Below, piece by piece: positions 32,663 through 43,585 of a stretch of 64,000 bases of DNA. Source of the DNA: Zingiber officinale (lineage: Eukaryota > Streptophyta > Magnoliopsida > Zingiberales > Zingiberaceae); the NCBI RefSeq assembly GCF_018446385.1, contig NC_055996.1, positions 13,255,317 to 13,319,316 of the forward strand, given 5' to 3'. The notes beneath the pieces are model-generated. The model saw only the letters and a list, made by a program, of their open reading frames with translations. It did no database searches and had not been told where the DNA came from. The position numbers and the translations under genes were made by a program. Each line of letters starts with the position of its first letter. The stretch's first letter is position 1.

Positions 32663-33823
32663 CTATCCTTGCCAATGACAATCAGAATGCCGATCTCGGC
32701 ACCGGCCTCGAATCCTCATCCCGATCGACGATCGAGCAATCATGGTAACAAGAATACCTTGCTCGTCTGCTCCTCGAGGCCCAACTCGGCGAATCCCAGA
32801 TTCAATGTCTATAACTCGATGACAAGCTAAAGTCCCTCTGGACTTCCTGCTCAGTGCATCAGCAACCACATTAGCTTTACCCGGATGGTAGCTAATAGTA
32901 CAATCATAATCCTTCAGGAACTTCATCCATCTCCTCTGTCGGAGATTGAGTTCCTTCTGGGTGAAAATATATTTGAGACTCTTATGATCCGTAAGAATCT
33001 CAAAAGTAATACCATAAAGATGATGTCGTCAAATCTTCAAAGCAAAGATAATAGCGGCTAGCTCTAAATCATGTACTGGGTAGTTCTTCTCATGCTCCTT
33101 CAACTGACGAGAAGCATAGGAGACTACCCTACCGTGCTGCATCAAAACAGCGCCCAAGCCCTGAAGAGATGCGTCTGTGTAAAGTATGAATCCGTCATCA
33201 CCAGAAGGTAAAACCAAAACTGGTGCTGATACTAATCTCCGCTTCAGCTCCTGGAAGTTGGTCTCACAAGCCTCTGACCATGTGAACTTCACGCATTTCC
33301 TAGTCAGACGTGTCAACGGCACAGCAATGTTGGAGAAACCCTCAACGAATCGTCGGTAATATCCAGCCAAGCCCAAGAAACTACGGATCTCCTGGACTGA
33401 CTTCGGCTGCTCCCAGCTAGTGATAGCCTCGATCTTCTGAGGATCCACAGAAATACCTCGGCTAGACACCACGTGTCCTAGAAAACCAACTGAGGGAAGC
33501 CAAAATGCACACTTACTGAACTTCGCATACAGATGATGTCGTCGAAGAGTCTCCAAGAGTATGCGAAGATGCTGCGCGTGCTCCTCCTCGGAACGCGAAT
33601 AGATCAATATATCATTGATAAACACAATAACAAACTGATCTAGGTACTCCAGAAAGATACGGTTCATCAGATCCATAAATACTGCAGGAGCATTGGTAAG
33701 CCCAAACGGCATTACCAAAAACTCGTAATGTCCGTATCTGGTGCGGAAAGCTGTCTTCTGAATATCAGAATCTCTAACTCTCAGCTGATGATATCCAGAC
33801 CGCAGATCAATCTTAGAATACAC
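32663..33823 (-). pseudogene. pol: G3 reverse transcriptase and RNase H
   Basis: The open frame 33823-33029 (264 codons) starts [16 protein letters not shown] and runs through [20 protein letters not shown], the active site, the thumb ([26 protein letters not shown]) and into RNase H ([31 protein letters not shown]). The catalytic FIDD is FIND ([10 protein letters not shown], codon AAT near 33617). Losing the first Asp should abolish polymerisation. GAT to AAT fits loss of a methylated CpG; G2 has ATCGATGAC there. RNase H then shifts frame, with its end at 32926-32663 ([11 protein letters not shown]). The N-terminal fingers upstream of 33823 are frameshifted. Confidence 0.9.
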
Positions 33824-35150
33824 TGATGTATCTCTGAGCTAATCAAATAAATTCTCAATCCGTGGCAAGGAGTACTTATTTCTGACAGTCACTACATTCA
33901 GCTGTCTATAATCGATGCACAACCTCAGAGTATCATCCTTCTTCTTGACGAATAGTACAGGAGAATACTAAGGTGGAATACCGTGGGGTTCTCCACAAGG
34001 ACACCAGAATGCTCCTGACCGTGCATGCCATATGCAGCTGCTGCAGGAGGAGCTGTCCTCTGCTGACGATGCGAAGATTGGGCTCTCGGCCCTCCTCGCT
34101 GAGTCCCGGACTGACCAAACTTTCCTCCCGGAACAGAAATCCTGGAAGCTACATGCTGAGCCTTCAGCGAACAATCTCAGCTCAAGTGCCCAAGCAGTTT
34201 GCAATAATAGCAAACTGACTGTCCCAGGGTACATGCAGAAGTGATGTGATCTCGGGATCCACATCGGGTGCAGTGAGAGTCACCGGTGGACAGTTCCCGG
34301 TTCTGCTGAGAAGACCAGGAACGTCCTGATGAAGATCATCCTGACTTCTAGGGTCGGCCAGATGACCTAGAAGTACCCTGACCCGTCTGAGTGCAACTGC
34401 TCTGCTGCTCGCCACTAATTAAGCGCTTTGTGTCCCACTAGATCTCTGCCTCATCTCGTAAGTGGTAAGCAGCCAGCTCAGCCTTCTCCCACTCGGAGCA
34501 GCCATGTAAAAGAATGTCCGCTCCATAGACTCTATCCAAGATTGAGTCACGCTCGAATCAGTCTCCCCGCGAAATAGCGTAAATCGATCTTTTCACCAAC
34601 TCCGCTAAGGCTGGGATCCGTGCTAGTGCCGCAACCATATCCGTAGATATCGCTACGGAACTGGACAGAACCACTGGAGCTGATCCTATGGGTGGTACTA
34701 CTGGATAAGTCGGAGGAGGTACTACTGGTGCTGCCACATAAACCGAGGTGGGTACTGCTGGTGGAACTACAGGGTAGACATAAGTACTAGAAGTACGGTG
34801 GGCAGGACCGGGTAAGAAGTAATCGGTACTACCAGTGTGGGTGCCTAGTATATAGTAACCGACACAGGTATCTGTAGTAATATCAAGTACGCAGTAGTAG
34901 GTACGACTGGAGGGGGTGCCGCGTATACTGAAGGTGATACCACTAGTGGTATAGTCGAAGTATGTACCTCTAAAGTCGGAACTATCGGGACTGATAATCC
35001 GACGTGCCTATAATATCCTGACGAGTTTGTCCCTGACGGACAGGCTCGACCCTAGCAGTTCTCTCTGGAGACTCTGTCTCCGGAGAATCTATCGCCCTCT
35101 TACGTGTGCGACCACGTCTCGGTACTAGAATATGTGTATGTGTCATATCT
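33824..35150 (-). pseudogene. gag: G3 gag and protease remnants
   Basis: No long frame survives. Near 34296-34200 one frame shows two consecutive knuckle-like motifs (CTRCGSRDHITSAC, then CYYCKLLGHLS followed by a stop where the last Cys should be). The stretch 34650-35000 is a Pro/Gly/Thr/Val-coding low-complexity segment rich in GGTACTACTGG, like a gag N-terminus. A protease cannot be pinned down. The assignment rests on position between the primer site and RT. Confidence 0.6.
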
Positions 35151-35384
35151 GTAACAAAATGTTATCCAGATATCACTACAGGTATGAAAACTATAAAATT
35201 ACCTGATTTACCTATTGCCGTTTGGAGATGTCCTGTCGCTGCATAGCCCCCAAATAGATCCAATAAAACCTCGTCAAAATGCCTCGGAATTCCGAAACGA
35301 GAAAATCGACGGAAATCTGTACAACCCGAAAATATCCAGATACGCTCACAAACTCTGGAACACAAAAATCCGAATCGGAGCGTA

Positions 35385-35550
35385 GCTCTGATACCAAATA
35401 AATTGGTATCAGATAAACCTCGAAAATCCAAAACGAAGAGCAAGTATCGTGAACCTGCTCTGATACCAAAAGAATTGGTATCAGAAAAAAATCTCGAAAA
35501 TCCAGAACACAGAAGCAGGTATCATAAACCTGCTCTGATACCAAATATAT
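35385..35550 (-). other. G3 triplicated primer-binding site
   Basis: GCTCTGATACC, the complement of the initiator-Met primer site, occurs at 35385, 35457 and 35532, spaced 72 and 75 bp. The first two copies are followed by an inverted copy (GATACCAAATAAATTGGTATC), so each can form a hairpin. The copy at 35532-35543 is adjacent to the LTR and is the expected functional one. Confidence 0.85.
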
Positions 35551-38500
35551 TGTCACGCCCCAGGTAGTCCCTGTCCGAAGAAATTTCGGCAGCATCTCCC
35601 CTGTACGGCGGACAATATGAATCTCAGTATACATATATCTATACCTCGGCCACACTCGGCCGGAACAATACAATGCAAATAAGAAACAAACCACGCAGTT
35701 TATATCAATATTCCACACAGCTCAACATATAATCAATCCACGCAGTTTAATAAGGAAGAACGATATAAAACCAACAAAGATATACGTACACATCCTACTC
35801 CACTACAACGAAGAAAACAAATCCACGAAGTAGTGTGAAAATCTGCAGCGGAAAACAAAAGCAGCAAACCCAAAGGTTGGACATAAAGTCCACAATACAA
35901 ACCCACAATACAAGTATATAAGGTGCAAAAGCAAAATATAATCCGACAAAGAAAATCCTCGCGATAATGGGGCTAGCGACTGGAATATCTCCCGACGGCC
36001 TCAACCTAAAAAAATAGTAACAACGGGGTGAGTCCAAAGAACTCAGCAAGTAATCCAATAGATATGTACAGCAACATATAACTACCAGTAATATCCTAAG
36101 GTATAGTCTCCTAAACCATAGGATCAAGAGTACAGTTCTCTAACCATACAACCTACGGTGTAGTCTCCTAACAGAATAACAGATATGCATAGCCGAAAAA
36201 ACTGTAGTAACCAGCAATAGGCATAAAGTACAGTCTATGGCAAGAATAATAAGAAAATGCATAACCGAAATAAACTGTACTCACCTGCGAGGCTTGTGCA
36301 ACTGACTGTAAACATACACAGATAGTCGAGCATAAATAACATAACTTTGTATGCATGTCAATCATATGCAATCACCAAATGCATCAATCATAAATAATGC
36401 AATCTGTGCATATGATGCAAATGACATGTCTGGTCACCCCTACGCCATGTCAGTCAGCTCACACACAATGGTGAGACCGAGTGGGTAGGGTGATGACAAC
36501 CGTGTCACTACTCCTGATGAGTGACCGAGTGGACGGGATGTTGGTCGGAGTACACCTATCCTCCCGCCTCAAACATAGTGAGGGAGCGTACGCTCTCATC
36601 TCCGATGCATGATGGGGAGGGACCCCGGTGTGCTACCACGCCTGTCACGCTACCCATGGCGCCCTAGCGGAGCACTACGGCAATCTACCCTACACACCGA
36701 GTGCTTGTGCCACTACCCATGCAAGGAACACGTTGTGTGCGGATCCATGTAGCCGGCCGACGAGCTCAACAATAATGGAGTCGTCAATCGCCCAGCATGC
36801 AATCATGCAATATGGTGCATGCGGCTACAGTATGTCATACCTGAACATAGCCTCCTCCATATATGTGTGTGCCCAAAAGGTAAACGCATATATATAACCA
36901 TGATATAAACAGCATAAATCCAAAGACATCACATATAACAATGATGTAAGTATCATGAATCCAAGAGCATGTATCACACATGTAGAGAAACTAATCCAGT
37001 AGAGTAGAGCACTATAGATATGCATCTCTATGAACATATATACACATGGCAAGAGATAAAATATCCAATCCTGAAGTAAAGCAACTAGCAGATGAAGCAT
37101 GTGATAGGTATCAACTAGCTAAGACCAGGGAAGAAATAATCTACTATCTACCACTAGTAAATATATATAAGCTACACATATCATAAGACATTATCAAAAG
37201 ATAAGTCAGAGGGTACCCGCCTCAAATAGAAGGTACAAATCACGCAATCCCAAGTCGACGTCGAGACGCCGTCTCGAATCAGAGTCTTGTGTCAAACCAA
37301 CAATATATATATAGATTTTATTTAGCTAAATCAAATGAATAGCTAAATAAAACCCCTAGAACTAAATTAGGGCAAAACCCCTAATCCATACAATCTCCAC
37401 CTACATAATTAAATCTAATGGTTAATTAGGATTAGTTACCTAATCCTTAATCACCAATTAGATTAGAAATCCAATGGTTGACTAGGGTTAATTACCCTAA
37501 CCCTAACCATTCCATTAGATTAATTCTACACACAATCAACAACTAATTACAACATGTATCACCAACTAGATTAATCAAATCTAACCATGATCTACATCTC
37601 ATATATCAACTACCTCATACAACTAATCATGAATTAATCCAATGTATCAAAATCCCTACACATACCTCGATTCACAGCCCATACTATTGCTGGTTGGAGT
37701 GCTGTCGGCAAGGAAACACCTCACGATCACAAATCCACAGAACAGAACAGCACCTCACAAGAACAAGAACACCTCTGCTGAATCAAGAACAAGGAACCTC
37801 CCAACCTACAGAACACTTATGCTGAATTCACTTCACTATCACAGATGCTAACCTTACTGGATCAATCGAATCAAAATAAGAAGATCACAATTCCAGCCTC
37901 ACAGCAACAGACCCTCACTTCACTGATCACCAAACCTCACCTGGAAATCAATCCCGTGACCTAAATCAGCCACAAAGAAGAGGATCAAAATCCGATCAGG
38001 GGGAAACAGCAAGAACCTGATCCCACCCTTTTCCCTAAACCTGACAAGAAAGATCTACACGAAATAGAGTTTAATCAATCGAAATTCGACGACGCCTTAC
38101 CTTAAGGATCGCTGCTAAGGCACGGCTTGTCGTCGCGACCACTGATCGGATCCGACTGAAGGGATTTAAGCACGGTAATTCAAGAAAAAAGGGAAGAAGA
38201 AGAACCGAAGCTAGCTCCTCACCTCTGTGCTCCGAGCTCCGATCTGCACCGACGACGAACCTAGGGCACGGTTCGTCGGATCGGGGAAGAAAGGCCGGCT
38301 GTCGACTAGAGAAGACGCAACGCCGTGTCCATGATCCAGAGAGGAATAGCGCCGCCCGGATCTGAGCTCAACGGCCGCCAATGTCGGTAGAGGAGGATCG
38401 CCGGAGCTGAAAGCCCTAATCCCTTTGGCGCCGCTTGTCCGCGAGAGAGAACAGAGAGAGGAAGAGGGGAGATCGGGGAAGGCAAGTAGGGATCGGCGGT

Positions 38501-38721
38501 TTTGGGGGAAAAGAAATAAGGAAAAAGGAATTATATAAATAAACATTTCCTCATTTAAACGGGTATCCCAACTCGGCTTTATCCGTACCCAAAATTAATC
38601 CCCGCAAAACTCGTCGTACGAGCTCCGAAAAATTCCCAGAAAATTTCTAAAAATTTCGGAAAAATTTTATAAAGCTATTTCTGCAATAACCCTATTTATT
38701 TAAATTTTCCGAGATCTCACA
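35551..38721 (-). mobile_element. G3 5' LTR (right copy)
   Basis: 3171 bp with intact TG/CA ends. It is the reference copy against which the damaged left LTR is read. A TTATATAAATAA stretch near 38530-38541 may be a TATA region. No tRNA-like box module is visible, unlike G1 and G2. Confidence 0.88.
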
Positions 38722-40234
38722 AAGTCAATTATGTGATACTAGGTATAAGGTTAAATTTCTATCCACAGAGTGTTTAATCAAACATCTAGATAATCCTACC
38801 ATAAGCCTAAAAGGTTTTAGAAAAGACAACATCTATGCCATCAACTTAACCACTTCTTCCATTAAGTGTTATTTAACACAAAAAGAAGAAACATGGTTAT
38901 GGCATAGAAGAATGTCTCATACCAACTTTAGAAATATAAGCAAATTAAATGGACTAGTGAGAGGCTTACCAAAATTACCTAACATAGATTCAACCATATG
39001 TAATGCTTGTCAACAAGGTAAACAAACTAAATCCACTCACAAACCAATAAATCAGCCACAAACCAACTCAATATTAGAACTTCTACACTTAGATCTTTTT
39101 GACTCCCATGGAGTCAAATCCATAAATGGAAACTTATACTGTTTAGTCATAATAGATGATTATTCTAGGTTTACTTGGGTAAAATTCTTAAAACATAAAG
39201 ACGAAACTTTTGAAATCTTTACAAACTTTTGCAAACAGATTGAAAATGAAAAAGATCTTAAAATTAAAAGAATTAGGAGTGACAATGGGGGAGAATTTAA
39301 AAATAATAATTTTAATAAATTCTGTCTTGAAAATGGCTACCATCACGAATTTTCATGTCCTAAAACCCCCCAACAAAATGGAATTGTAGAAAGAAAAAAT
39401 AGAACCTTACTAGAAGCCTCTAGAACTATGTTAAATGAATATAACCTACCTAAATATTTCTGGGCAGAAGCTGTTAGCACAGCCTGCTATGTGCAAAATA
39501 GAACAACATTAAATAAAAGAAATAATAAAACCTTCTTTGAAATATTTTATAACAAACAACCTAACATAAAATATTTTAAAGTATTTGGGTGTCTAGCCTT
39601 CATCCTAAATACTAGAGAACATTTAGGAAAATTCACCTCTAAAGTAGAAAATGGAATTTTTGTAGGATATTCTCTAAACAGTAGGGGTTACAGAATATAT
39701 AACAAAATTACGCTAAAAATCAAGGAAACTACAAATGTAAAATTTGAAGAAACCCAAGGATAAACTCAACTTCAACCTACTGAAATTAATGATTCTGAAG
39801 AAACCAATAAATCCCTAGACTATGAAGAAGATGAACACACTCAAGAAAATGAACCCCCTAGAACTATAAAAGTAAATCCTAACCATCCAACTGATCAAAT
39901 AATTGGTGACCCAGACCTAAGGGTTCAAACCAGATCATCTTTTAGGAACCTGAGTCAAATCTCCCTGATTTCAAAAATTGAACCCAAAACTGTAGATGAA
40001 TCCCTACTAGACCCAGACTGGATTATAGCTATGCAAGAAGAACTAGCCCAATTTGAGCGTAATGAAGTTTGGGACCTAGTACCACCACCTAAGAATAAGA
40101 AAATAATAGAAACAAAATGGGTATTCAGAAACAAATTAAGTGAAACTGGGGAAATTACTAGAAATAAGGCTAGACTAGTTGCCAAAGGGTTTAGTCAGGT
40201 TGAAGGACTTGACTATGATGAGACCTATTTTTGA
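38722..40234 (+). pseudogene. pol: SA pol, pre-integrase to RT start
   Basis: It resumes with FYPQSV-like residues, then WLWHRRMSHTNF and CNACQQGK (the zinc-binding His and Cys pairs). The open frame 38912-39763 is integrase: LHLDLFD (first Asp; the usual Gly-Pro after it is replaced), IRSDNGGEF (second Asp), QQNGIVERKNR (Glu), FWAEAVSTACYVQNR and KVFGCLAF. After a TAA, an acidic linker leads to the RT start (40031-40234, WDLVPPPKNKKIIETKWVF, ARLVAKGFSQVEGLDYDE). It breaks at YF-stop, so palm, YVDD and RNase H are missing. The integrase core residues are present, so this part decayed less than RT. Confidence 0.9.
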
Positions 40235-41036
40235 AAACTAAGTTATTGAATTTCAAAATTAGATTTAACGTAGTTTTGAAAATTGAATTTAAAAATCTAG
40301 TTCTGAGAATTTAACTTTACTTAATTCTACTTAATTCTACAAAAATTAAACTAAACGTAAGTTTATAAACTAAGTCTTTTTAAAATTTTTTTTTAAAAAT
40401 TTTTTTTACAAACTTAGTATTGAAAATTAGACTTCAATCAATCTTGAAATATATTTTAAAACTTAGCCTTGAAATCTTGCTTATGTTTGAAAAGAGTTGA
40501 AACCTGTTTTAAAAAAATTTTTCTTGAAATTTAGAACTTATTCTTAAACCTTAACCTTAGAAGCTATACTTGAAAAATTAGCTATTTTTCACAAAACTTA
40601 GCCTTTAAATCTAAATTTTTTTATATACACCTATTTTTGAAAACTAGCTTTAGAAAAATCAAGTCTTTTATGTTCTTAAGTCTTGAAAGTTGAATCCTTT
40701 ACCAACTCAGTTTTAGAAAATCAATTTTACCTAGTTTTGAAAAATAGATCTTTTAAACTTGTCTCAAAACTTAGCTCTGTTATAAAAGATAAATTACTAA
40801 ATTTAACTCCCCCAGATTAACTTGACATGACTCCTTACTTTGTCTGAAGTCTGTATTTTTTTAAACATGCTTATTTTTGATGAATGCCAAAGGGGGAGGG
40901 TTAGGTGGGTTAAGTTAGCCAAACCAATTGAAAATACAAACTAACTTAAAAACCTCCACATATGATGTTATCTGTTTTTCTTGCAAATATCTTCACTAAC
41001 TTAACCAGGTTGTCATTCCATCAAAAAGGGGGGGAT
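40235..41036 (+). other. SA 3' non-coding region with polypurine tracts
   Basis: AT-rich, built of short TTTGAAAA/CTTAG phrases, with no ORF. A purine tract GCCAAAGGGGGAGGG (40886-40900) precedes the true one, AAAAAGGGGGGGA at 41023-41035 next to the LTR. Multiple purine tracts before the 3' LTR are a described Sirevirus feature. Confidence 0.7.
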
Positions 41037-42120
41037 TGTTGGTGCGGTTAGCACTAACGATTTAACCCAGGTTTTGATGAATGACAAATAGGTTAAGTTA
41101 GGTTTATTGTTGATCTAACACTCTGATCGAGTGTGCAGGATAAGTCCAGACAGGTCGACGGGCTGACCGGATGTCTGGCACGAAGCCCAGCTAGGTTGAC
41201 GGGCTGACCGGATAGCTGGCACAAAGTCCAAGCGGGTCGACGGGCTGACCGGACGCTTAGGCACGAAGCCCAGCTAGGTCAACGGGCTGACCGGATAGCT
41301 GGCACGAAGTCCAGACGGGTCGACGGGCTGACCGGACGTCTGGCAGGTAAGTAAGGTAAGTCACTGGAGGGGAGTGACTGCGAGGACGCGTTCCCAGGAA
41401 GGGAACATTAGGCGTCGATCCGACTTAGATCCATTTCGGATATCTAAGTCGAGATCGTGACTAGATTCCGGTCTCGGAAAGACCGAATCTAAGTCATACT
41501 TTTTCTGTTAATTCATACTTTATAAATTGTGCTAACAATCTGTGTTGCAGGATATATTTTGCCTCGGACTAACCTTGTTTTGCAGGAGAAGGAATCTCTG
41601 GAAAAAGGTGGTCCGGGCGCCCGGAAGGGATCCGGGCGCCCGGAGGCAACTTTTATCCTCTGCGTCGCCTCGCCACGTGGAGCATCCTGACTAGACTTGC
41701 CACGTCGCACCAGGGCGCCCGGAAGGGATCCAGGCGCCCGGAGTAGCATATAAAAGAAGCCCCAGGGGTGGAGTTTCGATATCATCTCAGAATTCCCAGA
41801 TTGCTTTGCTGCTCTGTGCTCCAGCGACGCTAACAATGCTCCGACAACGCGCCCTTGCTCTTTAAGCTTTCTTTTCTGTTGGTATAGCTTTGTGTTTTGT
41901 TTTATTAGCATTTCTTGCACTCTTTTTGTAATCACATTCGAATTGCTAGTGATTGCCCAACGAAAGTGGTCAAGGACCACGAGCCTTCGAGTAGGAGTCG
42001 TTATAGGCTCCGAACGAAGTAAAATCAATTGTGTTCATTTACTTTTCCGCTGCGTACTTTTACACTCGAGTTTTCGAATCGATATTCACCCCCCCTCTAT
42101 CGAACGATCACGGTCCTACA
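41037..42120 (+). mobile_element. SA 3' LTR
   Basis: 1084 bp, the same length as the 5' LTR although the palindrome units are distributed differently: two upstream (41612-41642) and two next to the TATA box (41713-41742), against three and one in the 5' copy. TATAAAAG lies at 41749. Confidence 0.92.
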
Positions 42121-42125
42121 CAACA

Positions 42126-42628
42126 CACACTATAAATAATATCATTTCTCAACTTATCGGACCTTTTGATTTATCGAACTAAATCTCACACATTGATAAG
42201 TCAAAGAAATAAATACTAGATATATGTGTTTGTTATTATATCAGGATTAAGAGCACACACTTCCATAATAACAAAGGTCTTGTTCTTTTGTTCATTCAGT
42301 ATAAAAAGAACTTACCTTAAATGGTCCAGCTCAATACACTCAGAGTGTACTAGTGTAATTTTATAGTTAAGATAAACTAATATCAAATTACACTACGACT
42401 ACTCCAATGGTTTGTTCCTTTCCATCTTAGTTGTGAGCTATTGTTTATAATTTATAAGAAATTGATAACATAATCTTCTGTGTGTGACACCATACACCAT
42501 GTTATCTACAATATAAATTAATTGAACAACTACACTTAGCATATAAATGTAGATATTTGACCAATGTGATTCTTTATTTCAAAATAAAATGTTTACAAAA
42601 GGCTAGGCTTTTAGTATACACTCTAACA
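42126..42628 (-). mobile_element. S1 solo LTR, second part
   Basis: It continues S1 exactly after the SA duplication and ends ACTCTAACA at 42628, the complement of the C1 LTR start TGTTAGAGT. TATGG follows at 42629-42633. Confidence 0.9.
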
Positions 42629-43563
42629 TATGGTTGTCCAAGCAATTTGATATGAAGGACTTAGGAGAATGCGCACATATTCTTGGGATCAAAGTGATAA
42701 GGGATCACAAGAAAAGGATGTTGTGCTTGTCCCAAGCTTCATATATCGATACAATCCTAGCTCGTTTTAGCATGCAAGACTCCAAGAAAGGTTTTCTACC
42801 CTTTAGGCATGGAGTATTTTTATCTAAAGAGATGTCTCCGAAGACATCAAAAGAGATAGAAGAGATGAATGCAGTTTCTTATGCTTCAGCTGTAGGAAAC
42901 CTAATGTATGCTATGTTATGCACGAGACTGGATATCTATTTTACCGTGGGCATGGTTAGCAGATATTAAAGTAACCCTAGACAAGGACATTGGACTGCTG
43001 TAAAGCATATATTGAAGTACTTGAGAAGGACTAAAGATTATATGTTAGTTTACCAAGCAAATGATCTGCTCCCTGTGGGTCACACAGATTCTGACTTCCA
43101 ATCAGATAGGGACAATAATAAGTCTACATCAGGCTATGTGTTTACTTTAGGAGGTGGAGCCATTGCATGGAGGAGTGTTAAGCATAAATGCGTTTCAGAC
43201 TCAACCATGGAAGATGAGTATATGACAGCCTCTAAGGCAGTCAAAGAAGTTATATGGCTCAGGAACTTCTTGATGGACTTAGATGTGATTCCTGGTTTGC
43301 CCAAAATCATCAGAATTTATTGTGATAATAGTGGTGCAGTAGCAAACTCGAAGGAACCACGAGTCCATAAGGTGAGTAAACACATAGAGCGCAAGTACCA
43401 CCTGATACGAGACATCGTGAAGCGAGGAGAAGTTGTTGTAGCAAAGATTGCATCAGCGGATAACCTGACAGATCATTTCACTAAGGCCCTTCCGGCGAAA
43501 GCTTTTGATCGGCATGTTGAAGGAATGGGAATCAGATGTATGTCAGCATTTATGGCAGCATAG
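42629..43563 (+). pseudogene. pol: C1 pol, RT end and RNase H
   Basis: It resumes the C1 reading with QFDMKDLGECAHILGIKV (RT connection), VGNLMYAMLCTRLDIYF, one TAA at 42967-42969, then RNase H: HTDSDFQSDRDNNKSTSGYVF, EDEYMTASKAVKEVIWLR, IYCDNSGAVANSKEP, HIERKYHLIRDIV. It ends MSAFMAA and stop, 22 bases before the 3' LTR. The RNase H acidic residues are largely present. This is the natural end of the C1 polyprotein, so the shell is complete from gag to stop once S1 is subtracted. Confidence 0.92.
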
Positions 43564-43573
43564 TCTTTTAGTA

Positions 43574-43585
43574 TAAGTGGGAGAT
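43574..43585 (+). other. C1 polypurine tract
   Basis: AAGTGGGAGAT directly precedes TGTTAGAGTG. Confidence 0.8.

Larger units (their letters stand above)
28193..38721 (-). mobile_element. G3: Tekay/Del-type chromovirus nested in SA pol
   Basis: Right LTR 35551-38721 (3171 bp, TGTCACGCCC to GATCTCACA); left LTR 28193-31232 (3040 bp). The left copy lacks the first about 52 bp, including the TG end, and is joined to 42 bp of altered SA sequence (28151-28192). SA's protease stops on one side and its pre-integrase region resumes on the other, which proves the insertion. The target duplication is probably AAATC/AAGTC (28146-28150 and 38722-38726), one mismatch. Internal order on the minus strand: primer sites, gag remnants, RT, RNase H, integrase and chromodomain-like tail, all with small indels. 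Confidence 0.88.
24029..42120 (+). mobile_element. SA: Sirevirus-like copia element
   Basis: Two 1084-bp LTRs (24029-25112 and 41037-42120) with ends TGTTGG and CTACA, and a target duplication CAACA (24024-24028 and 42121-42125). Removing SA restores a continuous C1-family LTR across the join. Internal order: leader with hairpins, gag in two frames, a spacer of about 1 kb, protease, the G3 insertion, integrase, the RT start, an AT-rich 3' region and a polypurine tract. The RT core and RNase H are deleted after YDETYF at 40234. SA is non-autonomous even without G3. Confidence 0.92.
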
